Assembly (NCBI GenBank): GCA_023434365.1
Contig: JAEYSV010000058.1
Span: 49,708-113,707, forward strand
Direction: 5' to 3'
DNA: 64,000 nucleotides
DNA from: Bacillota bacterium
GTDB lineage: Bacteria > Bacillota > Clostridia > Lachnospirales > Lachnospiraceae
This document shows, in pieces, positions 44,804-54,000 of the stretch. The notes beneath the pieces were generated by a model that searched no databases, had not been told where the DNA came from, and saw only the letters and a list, made by a program, of their open reading frames with translations. How positions within the stretch are numbered: the stretch's first letter is position 1; every line of letters starts with the position of its first letter. The position numbers and the translations under genes were made by a program.

Positions 44804-46677
44804 TTGCCGCCGCCACCGAAGCCTCTAGGGATGGAAGTTTCTTCTCCATTTTCATTGATGGAGGTCACTGCCTGGGCAGGGGTAAAGTCTGTTTTCTTAG
44901 TCGTATCGGTGTATAGCTGATAGGTTTTACCTTGAATCAAATCAGGAGAGCTTATAAGTATACACTGATAGTCTTTCGTAGGGGTATAGGAGAGGAGTTC
45001 TTCTCCGCTATCGTTTTTTATATTAACGGAAGTTCCTCCGGTTTGTGTAGAGGAATACATGACAAATAATGCGTTTTGGGAAGAGGAGGTTGAGGTTGTC
45101 TGGGCCATACCAGCAGAACCTGCTGAGATAAGGATACCACCGCTGATTTCAAAACTGCTTCCATAATCAAGCGAACCATTTCCGTTTCCGGTCGGACCAT
45201 CTACATAGACATTGCCTCCGGTCATTACGATATCGCCATTACTATCTAGCCCATCTCCATCAGAGTTCACATGTACTGTGCCACCATTTATAATCAAATG
45301 ATAATCACCGGACTCGCTAAAATTGTTCTGTCCTGGTCTGCCGTTTACTGAGGAGCCGTCTGCGCCACCACCTACATTAATTCCGTCATCGCTTGACTGA
45401 ATGGCTATTGATCCATTATTAATAGTTATCTTCGCAGATTCTAATCCTTCATAGGAGTTACTAATGACAATCTGTCCACCGTTTATGGTTAATTCGGTGT
45501 CGCTGTGAATGCCATCATCGCCAGAATTGATTGCAAAAGTACCGTCCTTAATTGTTATGGTGTTGTTGGAGTGTAGTGCATCATCAGTTGAGTCTATAGT
45601 AAACAAACCGCCTGCGATGTAGATATCATTTCCAGCCTTTAGGGCTTTGGCACTTGAGTCATCATTACTACCATTTCCTGTGACTAAAGTAAAATCACCA
45701 GCATATATTGCAAGACTTTTTTCTGCTTGAATGGCATCATTGGTAGAGGTAATTGAAAGAGTTACGTTTTCAATATAGACGATGCCTTTGTCGGTATCTG
45801 TATCATTGGTTGCTTTGATGCCATCACCGCCAGCTTTGATTATGATTGTACCATCTTTAATGACACATTCATTTTTCCCTAGCATACCGTCATCTGCAGC
45901 AGTAATCGTAATGTTGCCGTTGATTATGCGAAGATCATCTTTGCTGGAAATCCCGTTGTTGAAGTTGGCATTTACGGTTAATGAGCCAGTTCCGTTAATT
46001 GACAGGTCGTCTTTACTGAAAATGGTTGAATTTGGCTCGGTAGCAGTTTCATCTTCGTATTCATATTTGTCTGTATCAGACACGATATTGGTAGTGCCAT
46101 CTGCCAGTGTGATAATCGTACGGTTTGCATTTTTTACATAGACCGGAGCAGAGGTACTTGAGCTGATATCGATGCCATTGAAAATGAGTCGGATATTGTC
46201 AGAATCAGCTGCATCAATAATTATTTGTCCATCTGACAATTTTCCCGAGATAACATAATTACCACCTTTACTTATGGTCAGCGTTGTACCATTGACAGTA
46301 GCTTTACTACCAGAGTAATCGATAGAATTGTTTTTTAAGGTTATGGTCTCATATTGTAGTGTTTGCCAGTTTTCCTCAAGTTCGTCTTCCTTGTACTCTA
46401 TTTTGATATTTTGTCCTTGAATTGTATCAGAGTAATCTGGTGATTGGCTTTGAGTACTATTTTCTGAGTCTGCGTTATCTGAGTTCTTTTCTGCGTTTTG
46501 TGAATTCTCATTGGCGTTGTCTAAATTCTTCTCTGCATCGTCCGAGCTCTCCATAGCAGGTAAGACTGAACTTTCTGGTTTTTCGATGCTTATTGTTTGC
46601 TCACTGTTACAGGAAGTTACAGATAACATAACTGCGATAAGCAATAAGAACAGTGATTTATTATAGTGTCGTTTCAT
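44785..46677 (-). CDS. Cthe_2159-like carbohydrate-binding lipoprotein (beta-helix)
   Basis: 630 aa. The signal peptide ends in lipobox LSVTSC. An acidic Asn/Ser-rich spacer (about 30-75) leads to a right-handed beta-helix with many short repeats of the type GTITINAxDDGI (DDGMLGKN, GDGIKATND, DDALHSNN, DDGIHSDTE, DDGINVGG, GDGLDSNGD). This matches the carbohydrate-binding-domain family of Cthe_2159, which binds cellulose or acidic polysaccharide and Ca2+. Such genes often sit with VTC/DUF4956 pairs, present here 3 kb upstream. ATG 46677 follows AAAGGAGG. The C-terminus is GFGGGGKRPFKR. Confidence 0.87.
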   Translation of the reverse strand: MKRHYNKSLFLLLIAVMLSVTSCNSEQTISIEKPESSVLPAMESSDDAEKNLDNANENSQNAEKNSDNADSENSTQSQSPDYSDTIQGQNIKIEYKEDELEENWQTLQYETITLKNNSIDYSGSKATVNGTTLTISKGGNYVISGKLSDGQIIIDAADSDNIRLIFNGIDISSSTSAPVYVKNANRTIITLADGTTNIVSDTDKYEYEDETATEPNSTIFSKDDLSINGTGSLTVNANFNNGISSKDDLRIINGNITITAADDGMLGKNECVIKDGTIIIKAGGDGIKATNDTDTDKGIVYIENVTLSITSTNDAIQAEKSLAIYAGDFTLVTGNGSNDDSSAKALKAGNDIYIAGGLFTIDSTDDALHSNNTITIKDGTFAINSGDDGIHSDTELTINGGQIVISNSYEGLESAKITINNGSIAIQSSDDGINVGGGADGSSVNGRPGQNNFSESGDYHLIINGGTVHVNSDGDGLDSNGDIVMTGGNVYVDGPTGNGNGSLDYGSSFEISGGILISAGSAGMAQTTSTSSSQNALFVMYSSTQTGGTSVNIKNDSGEELLSYTPTKDYQCILISSPDLIQGKTYQLYTDTTKKTDFTPAQAVTSINENGEETSIPRGFGGGGKRPFKR

Positions 46678-46856
46678 AGGAAATCCTCCTTTGTCATTTT
46701 TAGGCATGAATTCATCTTATCGAATAAATGCGAAAATAATATGAACAAAGAATGAAAAGAAAAACACTACTTTTCTTTCTGTATACTTGACCGAAATTCT
46801 ATGTTGCCTTACAATGAGCCTGTCATAGAAAATGGTATTTGGAGGCAATCAAATAG

Positions 46857-48212
46857 ATGAATTATAATGAAGCAATTGCTTATTTGAGTGAAATAGAAAT
46901 GTTAGGGAGTGTTCTTGGATTAGAGGCAATTACTGAGTTATTAAAGCGACTTGGTAATCCACAGGACCAGTTACGGTTTGTTCATGTGGGTGGTACGAAT
47001 GGCAAAGGAAGTACTTCTTCTTTTACTGCCAATGCGTTGGCGTTTGCAGGATATCGGGTGGGAAGATATCTGTCTCCGGTACTGCTAGATTACTGTGAGA
47101 AAATTCAAGTAATTAAGAGGAGCGAAACAGCATTTGAGCGGACACAGTTTGAAGAGCTGAGTATAATGCAACAAACAGCACAGTTTGAAGAGCAGTGGAT
47201 TACGCAGTCAGCGGTAGCAGAGTATATCACAGCGATTCGTAAGGTCTGTGAGGGGATGGTTGCCGAAGGATTACCACAGCCAACAATATTTGAAGTGGAA
47301 ACAGCGATGGCTTTCTTGGAATATGTACGACAGGGTTGTGACATCGTGGTGTTAGAAGTTGGACTTGGTGGGCGACTGGATGCCACGAATGTTATCTCAA
47401 CAGTAGAATGCAGTGTCATTACTTCGATTAGTATGGATCATATGCAGTATTTGGGTGAAACCATTGAACAGATAGCAACTGAAAAAGCTGGAATAATCAA
47501 ACCAAATAGCATGGTGGTAACGTATGAACAGCTTCCGAGTGTAGAACAGGTGCTAAAGACTGCAGCAAGCAGAACAGGGGCAAAGTTTATTTCAGCTGAT
47601 TTTACTAAGTTAAAGTTGATATCGGAATCCTTGGATGGAAGTGTGTTTGAATATAAGGGTAGTGTGTATCAGATTGGGTTACTGGGAGCACATCAGGTAA
47701 AGAATGCAGCAGTCGCGATTGAATGTGTGCAAGCACTTAAAAGTCTAGGCTATCAGATTCCTTTGGAAGCTATTCAATTAGCACTTAAACAGACTACCTG
47801 GTTTGGACGTATGACGGTGGTTAGCAAAGAGCCTACTATCATCCTTGACGGAGCGCACAATGAGGATGCTGCTCGTACTCTGTCAGAATCATTAGGTCGG
47901 TACTTTGGTAATCGGAAGGCAACGCTAGTTATGGGGGTGTTTGCAGACAAGCAGTACCAGATGATTCTAAAGCATATGCTTCCGCTTGCTAATCGGGTAT
48001 TCGTATTTGCACCAAAGAATAGTCGAGCGTTGCAAGCAAACTTGCTAAAAGAGGAGGTAGAAGTTCAGGCTAAGAGTTTGAATCTGACGCTGTCTCAACT
48101 TGAAGCCGCATCTTCTGCGGTAGAAGCTTTGGATAAGGCAAAAGAAATGGTACTAGAGAATGAGTATATTGTATGCTTTGGATCATTATCATTTTTACAT
48201 GAGTTAATATAA
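46857..48212 (+). CDS. folC: folylpolyglutamate / dihydrofolate synthase
   Basis: 451 aa. ATP-binding GTNGKGSTS (46-54), SPVLLDYCEKIQV (substrate loop), EVGLGGRLDATN, TSISMDHMQYLGETIEQIATEKAGIIK and the C-terminal LDGAHNEDAARTL are all FolC hallmarks. It adds glutamate to folates in the cytoplasm. The segment 100-150 carries an insertion-like stretch (RSETAFERTQFEEL). GGAGG is 11 nt before ATG 46857. No other folate genes adjoin it. Confidence 0.93.
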   Translation: MNYNEAIAYLSEIEMLGSVLGLEAITELLKRLGNPQDQLRFVHVGGTNGKGSTSSFTANALAFAGYRVGRYLSPVLLDYCEKIQVIKRSETAFERTQFEELSIMQQTAQFEEQWITQSAVAEYITAIRKVCEGMVAEGLPQPTIFEVETAMAFLEYVRQGCDIVVLEVGLGGRLDATNVISTVECSVITSISMDHMQYLGETIEQIATEKAGIIKPNSMVVTYEQLPSVEQVLKTAASRTGAKFISADFTKLKLISESLDGSVFEYKGSVYQIGLLGAHQVKNAAVAIECVQALKSLGYQIPLEAIQLALKQTTWFGRMTVVSKEPTIILDGAHNEDAARTLSESLGRYFGNRKATLVMGVFADKQYQMILKHMLPLANRVFVFAPKNSRALQANLLKEEVEVQAKSLNLTLSQLEAASSAVEALDKAKEMVLENEYIVCFGSLSFLHELI

Positions 48213-48247
48213 ATATAAAAGGGCTTTGTAACGGCCCTTTTATATTT
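48211..48247. terminator. bidirectional terminator after folC
   Basis: AAATATAAAAGGGC pairs with GCCCTTTTATATTT; A and T runs flank both sides, suiting both convergent genes. Confidence 0.85.
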
Positions 48248-48273
48248 GTGATACTCATAACCTATTGCTCGTA

Positions 48274-49296
48274 TCAGTGAGTACTCGGCAGGTTAAATTC
48301 GAATACATCGGTGCTTTCTCCGATTTTCGTTGCATACATTTTGCTTGTATTAAATTCATGAAAAAATACATATTCCTTTGTGACATTAATGTTGGAATAA
48401 TCCCCTTCCATTAAGGTCACTTCTTCCATGGTAGTTAAGTTTAGCCTGCATAGGCGATGGTTGTCTTCAGCTTCAACCTGATAGTAAAGATACTTGCCGT
48501 CAGGTGTTAAGTTATAGGTAACAACACGTTGGTTTACTAAAACTTGGCTCTCACTGTCAGCAAGCGACATTCTTCCAATCTGGTAATCGGCGGATAAATC
48601 GATATAGTAAAGGTTGTGATCAAAGTAAATAACTTTTGAATAATTCCCCTCCTTTACTAATGTTGACTCCAAAGTAACTAAGTCAAGCTGATAGATGTTA
48701 TGATCATATAGAACTCCAGTATAATATAACTTATTGTCCTTGATACTAACTATATCAATTGGCTCAGAGAGGAGTTGTTGTTGGTCTTTGCCATCTATTT
48801 TGACTCGGTATAAGGAGAAGGCACCCTCTTTATCGTATCGCTGATAATAAATATAATTTCCGTACTGATGCGTGCCAGCAACCACGCTATTATCTAGAGA
48901 TTTGATATTGCTTCCATCGGTGTTAGTCCGAAAGAGTCCAACATTGGTAAATTCTAATATTGTATTCGGTTTTGTAGACTTTAGATTATTCATTCTGGCA
49001 TAATAGACATAGCTTCCGGAAGCGTTAATCATTTTAACCTTGTCATTCTTTAATTTGCTAGCATTTTTTAAGTTTGCATCCATCCGATATAAGGAGCCAT
49101 CATCATCACTATTGGAAAAATATATATATCCATCATATTCGTGAAAGAGCCCATCATTATAGAGATTACCTACCATAGCACCATCTACATCTTCCTCATT
49201 CCATTTTGTCTGGTTATCGAAGTAGCGGTAGATAAAAAAAGCTATAATTAGAATTAAAATAGTTATCGTAATTATGGTACGCCGATATTTTTTCAT
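48274..49296 (-). CDS. membrane-anchored DUF5050 beta-propeller protein
   Basis: 340 aa. One N-terminal membrane helix (TIITITILILIIAFFIY, about 7-24), then an extracellular domain of repeated YIYFSNSDDDGSLYRMD-like blades (YVYYARM, YIYYQRYD, KLYYTGVL, NLYYIDLS, YLYYQVE), as in DUF5050 proteins. The function is unknown; sensing or wall-associated binding is possible. ATG 49296 follows AAAGGGA. Confidence 0.8.
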   Translation of the reverse strand: MKKYRRTIITITILILIIAFFIYRYFDNQTKWNEEDVDGAMVGNLYNDGLFHEYDGYIYFSNSDDDGSLYRMDANLKNASKLKNDKVKMINASGSYVYYARMNNLKSTKPNTILEFTNVGLFRTNTDGSNIKSLDNSVVAGTHQYGNYIYYQRYDKEGAFSLYRVKIDGKDQQQLLSEPIDIVSIKDNKLYYTGVLYDHNIYQLDLVTLESTLVKEGNYSKVIYFDHNLYYIDLSADYQIGRMSLADSESQVLVNQRVVTYNLTPDGKYLYYQVEAEDNHRLCRLNLTTMEEVTLMEGDYSNINVTKEYVFFHEFNTSKMYATKIGESTDVFEFNLPSTH

Positions 49297-49379
49297 GTTT
49301 GTTCATGTCCCTTTCATTCACAAATAATTCTTATTATTCTATTTATCGGCATAAACTTTATTTAATGAAGAAGTCCTAT

Positions 49380-49408
49380 TTGCTATTTGAATCTTAGTTG
49401 GCTATAAT
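49380..49408 (+). promoter_or_regulatory. promoter of pheA
   Basis: TTGCTA, 17 bp, TATAAT. Only about 65 bp separate it from the start codon, and no T-box or attenuator is visible. Confidence 0.6.
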
Positions 49409-49473
49409 AGTAGAAACTGTTTCCCGTTTTGTGTTAAGAGTATTGTGGGGAATTTATGATTGGAGGACAATAA

Positions 49474-50634
49474 ATGATTGATTTGATAGAGAGCAGAGAA
49501 AAGATTGATGCAATTGACAGACAAATAGTTGAATTGTTTGAAGAACGTATGCATATAGCAAGAGACGTGGCAGAGTATAAATTAAGTACCGGAAAACCAG
49601 TATTTGATAAAGAACGTGAAAAACAAAAGCTTCAAGTGCTTGGCAGCATGGCGGAAAATGTGTTTTATCGTCGTGCTATCGAAGAATTATTTACACAAAT
49701 CATGTCAATCAGTAGAAAATATCAATACCGTTATCTGAGTCCATTTCATAAAAATTCGGAGTTTACAGAGCTTTTTAGTGTTCCAGTGAATCAAAATACA
49801 AAGGTAGCATATTTTGGAGAACCAGGATCGTTTAGTCAACAAGCGATGGAAGAATGGTTTGGAACTGACGTTAACGGAACTCCGGTTGCTGATTTTCGTC
49901 ATATTATGGAAATGGTAAAACAAAAAGAAGTTGAATTTGGAGTATTGCCAATAGAAAACTCTTCCACGGGAGGAATTACCGATATCTATGATTTGCTCAT
50001 TGAGTATGAGAACACGATTATCGGAGAACATATAATTAAAGTAGAACAGAATTTATTAGCACTTCCTGGTGTCGAAATTAGTGAATTAAACAAAGTTTAT
50101 AGCCATCCACAAGGAATAAGGCAAAGTGAAGCATTCTTTCGTGATAAATTAGAGATTGAGCTACTAGAAGAAAAGAGCACCTCAAGTGCGGCGAGAAAGG
50201 TGGCCAACGACAATCTTCGCAGTCAGGCAGCAATTGGAAGCCTCAATGCGGCCAAAGAATATGGTCTCTCGGTGCTAGCAAAGGGGATTAATCGAGAAGC
50301 ACAGAATGCGACACGTTTTATTGTGATTACGAATCAAAAATGGTTTTTGAAACGTGCCAATAAGGTTAGTATTTGTTTTGAGATTCCACATGCGAGTGGA
50401 TCGCTATATAATATGTTATCACATATCATTTACAATAATCTGAACATGACTAAAATTGAGTCCCGTCCAATCAGTGGTAGGACGTGGGAGTACCGATTCT
50501 TTATCGAGTTTGATGGTAATCTATTAGAAGCAGGGGTTCAAAATGCATTGAACGGATTATATGCAGAAACGTCACGGTTGCGTATTCTGGGCAATTTTGA
50601 AAGCATCTTGGAACCTTCAAAAAAGAAAGAATAA
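49474..50634 (+). CDS. pheA: bifunctional chorismate mutase / prephenate dehydratase
   Basis: 386 aa, P-protein. An N-terminal AroQ chorismate mutase (REKIDAIDRQIVELFEERM, about 1-90), prephenate dehydratase (VAYFGEPGSFSQQA; VLPIENSSTGGI; SHPQGIRQ; the NATRFIVI catalytic TRF motif), and a C-terminal ACT domain with the ESRP phenylalanine site. It converts chorismate to phenylpyruvate and is feedback-controlled by Phe. GGAGG precedes ATG 49474. Confidence 0.95.
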   Translation: MIDLIESREKIDAIDRQIVELFEERMHIARDVAEYKLSTGKPVFDKEREKQKLQVLGSMAENVFYRRAIEELFTQIMSISRKYQYRYLSPFHKNSEFTELFSVPVNQNTKVAYFGEPGSFSQQAMEEWFGTDVNGTPVADFRHIMEMVKQKEVEFGVLPIENSSTGGITDIYDLLIEYENTIIGEHIIKVEQNLLALPGVEISELNKVYSHPQGIRQSEAFFRDKLEIELLEEKSTSSAARKVANDNLRSQAAIGSLNAAKEYGLSVLAKGINREAQNATRFIVITNQKWFLKRANKVSICFEIPHASGSLYNMLSHIIYNNLNMTKIESRPISGRTWEYRFFIEFDGNLLEAGVQNALNGLYAETSRLRILGNFESILEPSKKKE

Positions 50635-50773
50635 GTACACATTTTGTTCGAAGTTAAATCACAGTTTAGTCATAAATTGTTGTTAAGATAAGACCATGAT
50701 AACAAGAAAACAGTAGATTCGATGGAATCACTGCACAGAGACTAAGTTTAGATTAAAGAATGAGGTGATTACT

Positions 50774-52234
50774 ATGTATAGAGACGAAAACTATAACAAA
50801 GAAGATTCTAACATGAGTAACAGTTACAACACAAATGACAGTTACAGTACAAATGACAGTTACAACACAAATGACAGCTATAACACAAATGTGTCAAACA
50901 ACAGTACTTATGGTTATAACGAGTATAGCATCTATGGTTCAAGTAATGATAATGGTAAAAAGAAACCTAAAAAACATAAATTGGGACTTGGACTTGCCTA
51001 TGTGGCAGTATTTGGCCTAGTGGTAGGTGGTAGTTTTGCAGGTATTAATTATTTTGCAGACCGTAATAATGACAGTGCGATCATTAGTGAGTCCCAGTCA
51101 CCAAGTGATACGAATAGTAACGGTGACATAATTTCTAGTACCGGAGCGCAAAAGCAAGGTAGCGATCAAGGTGGGCAAACCATTTTAACGACCAATCAGG
51201 TGGCAGATACGAAAATTACTGATGTTTCCAGTGTTGTTGAAGAAACAATGCCAGCGATTGTATCAATTAACAGCACCGCTATTGTCAGCAGTAATTATTT
51301 TGGCCAGAAGGTAGAGCAGGAACAACAGGGAAGCGGTTCAGGCATCATAATCGGTCAAAACTCCAATGAATTACTTATTGTAACCAACAACCATGTAGTC
51401 AATAATGCTACAAAGGTAATGATTACATTTTCAGATGAAGCGATGGTGGAAGCTACCATTAAAGGAACCGATTCTAGTAATGATCTAGCGGTTGTCAGCG
51501 TACCACTAAAGGATATTACGAGTGAGACCAAAGCTGTTATCCGAGTAGCAACCATTGGTAGTTCTGATGATGCGAAGGTTGGTGAAATGGTAATTGCAAT
51601 TGGCAATGCGTTAGGATACGGTCAGTCTGTAACAGTAGGCTATCTAAGTGCGAAAGACCGTACGGTAGATACCGAAGACTATTCGATGAACCTATTACAG
51701 ACCGATGCAGCAATCAATCCAGGTAATAGTGGTGGCGCATTACTCAATTCTGCTGGACAGTTAATTGGAATCAATTCGGTTAAGTTCGCTGATACGAACG
51801 TAGAAGGTATGGGTTATGCAATCCCAATTAGCTACGCGGTACCAATTATTAATGATTTGATGAATAGAGAAGAGATTCCAGAGGAGGAACAGGCTTACCT
51901 TGGAATCTATACTTCAGAAGTAACGCAGGCGATAAGTGAGGCGTACAATATGCCAGTTGGTGTTTATGTAGCCAAGATTACAAGTGGAAGTCCAGCGGAA
52001 CAATATGGATTAAAATCAAACGATATAATTATCAAAGTGGATGGACGCGATGTTACTACAACCAATGCTTTACAAGAGATTTTAACTGGTAAGCGCGCCG
52101 GAACCGAGATGGTTATCGTAGTAAAACGATTAAATGGCAGTGAATATGCAGAGAAAGAACTAAAAGTCGTACTTGGCTCAAAACCAGCGCAGAGTACAGA
52201 AAATGGTAATTCAAATGGAAATGGACGCCGATAG
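50774..52234 (+). CDS. HtrA-like serine protease (DegP family) with PDZ domain
   Basis: 486 aa. The cytoplasmic N-terminus is low-complexity with four SYNTND repeats, then a membrane helix (about 70-92), an extracellular linker, a trypsin-like domain with catalytic His207 (NNHVV), Asp237 (SNDLAVV) and Ser319 (NPGNSGGAL), and one PDZ domain (about 375-470). It degrades or refolds damaged secreted proteins. ATG 50774 is 6 nt after GAGGTG; an in-frame GTG at 50765 overlaps the ribosome site. Confidence 0.95.
   Translation: MYRDENYNKEDSNMSNSYNTNDSYSTNDSYNTNDSYNTNVSNNSTYGYNEYSIYGSSNDNGKKKPKKHKLGLGLAYVAVFGLVVGGSFAGINYFADRNNDSAIISESQSPSDTNSNGDIISSTGAQKQGSDQGGQTILTTNQVADTKITDVSSVVEETMPAIVSINSTAIVSSNYFGQKVEQEQQGSGSGIIIGQNSNELLIVTNNHVVNNATKVMITFSDEAMVEATIKGTDSSNDLAVVSVPLKDITSETKAVIRVATIGSSDDAKVGEMVIAIGNALGYGQSVTVGYLSAKDRTVDTEDYSMNLLQTDAAINPGNSGGALLNSAGQLIGINSVKFADTNVEGMGYAIPISYAVPIINDLMNREEIPEEEQAYLGIYTSEVTQAISEAYNMPVGVYVAKITSGSPAEQYGLKSNDIIIKVDGRDVTTTNALQEILTGKRAGTEMVIVVKRLNGSEYAEKELKVVLGSKPAQSTENGNSNGNGRR
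50822..50893 (+). repeat. 18-bp coding tandem repeat in the HtrA N-terminus
   Basis: Four units of AGTTACAACACAAATGAC with few differences encode the SYNTND repeats. Slippage here would change length without a frameshift. Confidence 0.85.
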
Positions 52235-52263
52235 TCAAGACGCTATCTTGGTGATATAATAGG

Positions 52264-52311
52264 AAAGGCATCTTTGAAGGAATCAAAAGATTCTGACAAG
52301 GATGTCTTTTC
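52264..52311 (+). terminator. terminator after the HtrA gene
   Basis: AAAGGCATCTTTG pairs with CAAGGATGTCTTT, with an inner GAATC/GATTC stem over an AAAA loop. Confidence 0.7.
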
Positions 52312-52404
52312 TATAGGATAAATTAAGTATTTGTGCTATGATATATAGGAATAATAAAAGTAATTATCTAACAAATGTGATAATAGAAATGGGGGTTTGG
52401 TTCG

Positions 52405-53334
52405 ATGCAGCAAGAAAAGATAATGATTCATTCCCATTTTGATAATACACCAATTAGTGTATTAATGGTGATACCTACGAAGCCTCCGAAAGCAATCGTT
52501 CAATTGGTGCATGGAATGAGTGAGCATAAAGAGAGATATCTCGACGTGATGAATTATCTGGCCGAGCAGGGCTTTGTTTGTGTGATTCATGATCACCGTG
52601 GACATGGAGAAAGTATAAGAGATCAAAGTGAATTAGGATATATGAATAAAAACGGAGCAAAAGGCCTGATTGAAGATACGAATCAGGTCCATCATTTGAT
52701 AAGAAAAAAATATCGACATATACCGTTGTTTTTACTTGGCCATAGTATGGGTGCCTTAGTGGTACGAGCATACATCAAACGCTCTGATAGGGTGGTGGAT
52801 GGATTAATTGTAATTGGAAGCCCAAGTTATAATCCAGCAAGCAAACTGGCTATGTATCTTGCCAAGTTAATGGGCAAAGTTATGGGGGAAAAAGAAAAAG
52901 GTAGCATCTTTCATAAGCTGGCATTTGGTAAGTTCAATCACAAAGTAAATGATTTTTCATCACCTTATGCTTGGATATGTTCGAATACGGAGGTCGTAAA
53001 GGAATATGATCAGGATGAATATTGTGGTTTTGTCTTTACCATGAATGGCTTTGAGCATCTATTTCGGTTAATGACAAAAGTATATAGTACGAATCATTGG
53101 CATATTAACAAGCCAAAACTTCCGATTTTGTTTTTGTCCGGTGAAGAAGATCCTTGTATGTTAAATAAGAAGAAGTTTGAGGAATCCATTGAATTGATGC
53201 ATAAAGTAGGATATCACAATGTTTCTTCCAAATTATATAAGAACATGAGACACGAAATATTGAACGAGACTTCCAAGGAAAAGGTATATCATGATATAGC
53301 AACGCAACTTGAAATCTGGCTTGAACACAACTAA
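52405..53334 (+). CDS. alpha/beta hydrolase (monoacylglycerol lipase-like, S33)
   Basis: 309 aa, no signal peptide. The pattern VQLVHGMSEHKERY, HDHRGHGES and nucleophile Ser114 in LLGHSMGAL is that of Hydrolase_4 lysophospholipase/monoacylglycerol lipases. The acid is probably in FLSGEEDPC and the His in MRHEILNE. ATG 52405 follows GGGGG. The Mrr-like gene follows 49 bp later and may be co-transcribed. Confidence 0.9.
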   Translation: MQQEKIMIHSHFDNTPISVLMVIPTKPPKAIVQLVHGMSEHKERYLDVMNYLAEQGFVCVIHDHRGHGESIRDQSELGYMNKNGAKGLIEDTNQVHHLIRKKYRHIPLFLLGHSMGALVVRAYIKRSDRVVDGLIVIGSPSYNPASKLAMYLAKLMGKVMGEKEKGSIFHKLAFGKFNHKVNDFSSPYAWICSNTEVVKEYDQDEYCGFVFTMNGFEHLFRLMTKVYSTNHWHINKPKLPILFLSGEEDPCMLNKKKFEESIELMHKVGYHNVSSKLYKNMRHEILNETSKEKVYHDIATQLEIWLEHN

Positions 53335-53383
53335 AGTGCGTAGCTAGTATTTATATAACATATGACAGCAGGGGAATCAGTAT

Positions 53384-53911
53384 ATGAAAAAATTGGTATT
53401 TTATTGTTGTAATCTAGTCTTTTTTAGTGGGGCGATGTACTTGTTTGGTAAGTATGATGTAATAAGTTATCCTGTCATGTTCGCAAGTACAATAGGACTC
53501 TTCTTTTTATATCTCGTACGGCTGACAACAAAACAGCAGCGGCTGTTACATAGCCGATTTAAGAGAATTGATGTGATGAGTGGAGAGGAATTTGAAGAGT
53601 ATCTGAGGCTGCAGTTTAAAAGAAAAGGATATGCAGTGGAGACGACGCCAACAACCGGAGATTTTGGCGCAGATTTGTTACTTCGTTATCGTAAACAAGA
53701 AACCATCGTTCAAGCGAAACGATATCGCCAAAGTGTAGGGATTCAGGCGGTTCAGGAGGTTCTGGGGGCTAAACAGTATTATGGGGTAGACAATGGGATG
53801 GTAGTTACGAATAGTTTTTTTACAAAAGCAGCAAAAGAACTAGCATTAGCCTCTGAAATTGAACTTTGGGACCGGGATAAGATAGAAGAGGAATTTAATA
53901 TCCGTCCATAA
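53384..53911 (+). CDS. membrane-anchored Mrr-like restriction endonuclease domain protein
   Basis: 175 aa. Two membrane helices in the first ~45 residues (FYCCNLVFFSGAMYLFG; PVMFASTIGLFFLYLV), then a PD-(D/E)xK Mrr_cat domain: SGEEFEEYLRLQFKRKGY, Asp in TGDFGADLLL, and IVQAKRY with the QxK motif, then QEVLGAKQYYGVDNGMVVTN. It is probably a nuclease acting near the membrane; no methylase accompanies it, so it is not a classical restriction system. Confidence 0.87.
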   Translation: MKKLVFYCCNLVFFSGAMYLFGKYDVISYPVMFASTIGLFFLYLVRLTTKQQRLLHSRFKRIDVMSGEEFEEYLRLQFKRKGYAVETTPTTGDFGADLLLRYRKQETIVQAKRYRQSVGIQAVQEVLGAKQYYGVDNGMVVTNSFFTKAAKELALASEIELWDRDKIEEEFNIRP

Positions 53912-54000
53912 GAATTATTAGGAGTCAATCTACGGTTATCACATTTTTTCATCCTTCGAATATATTATAATAGCTTCATGGATTTAGAAGGAGGAAATGT

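Noticed and set aside
44620..44916. Plus-strand open frame over the purine repeat, rich in Leu, Ser and Phe
   Set aside because: It is the complement of a tandem purine repeat and of the lipoprotein gene end; no ribosome site, and composition follows the repeat.
49409..49473. T-box or attenuator before pheA
   Set aside because: The leader is too short and contains no T-box sequence or terminator hairpin.
53384..53911. Restriction-modification system
   Set aside because: No methyltransferase or specificity subunit adjoins; a lone membrane-anchored Mrr-like domain is common in Firmicutes.
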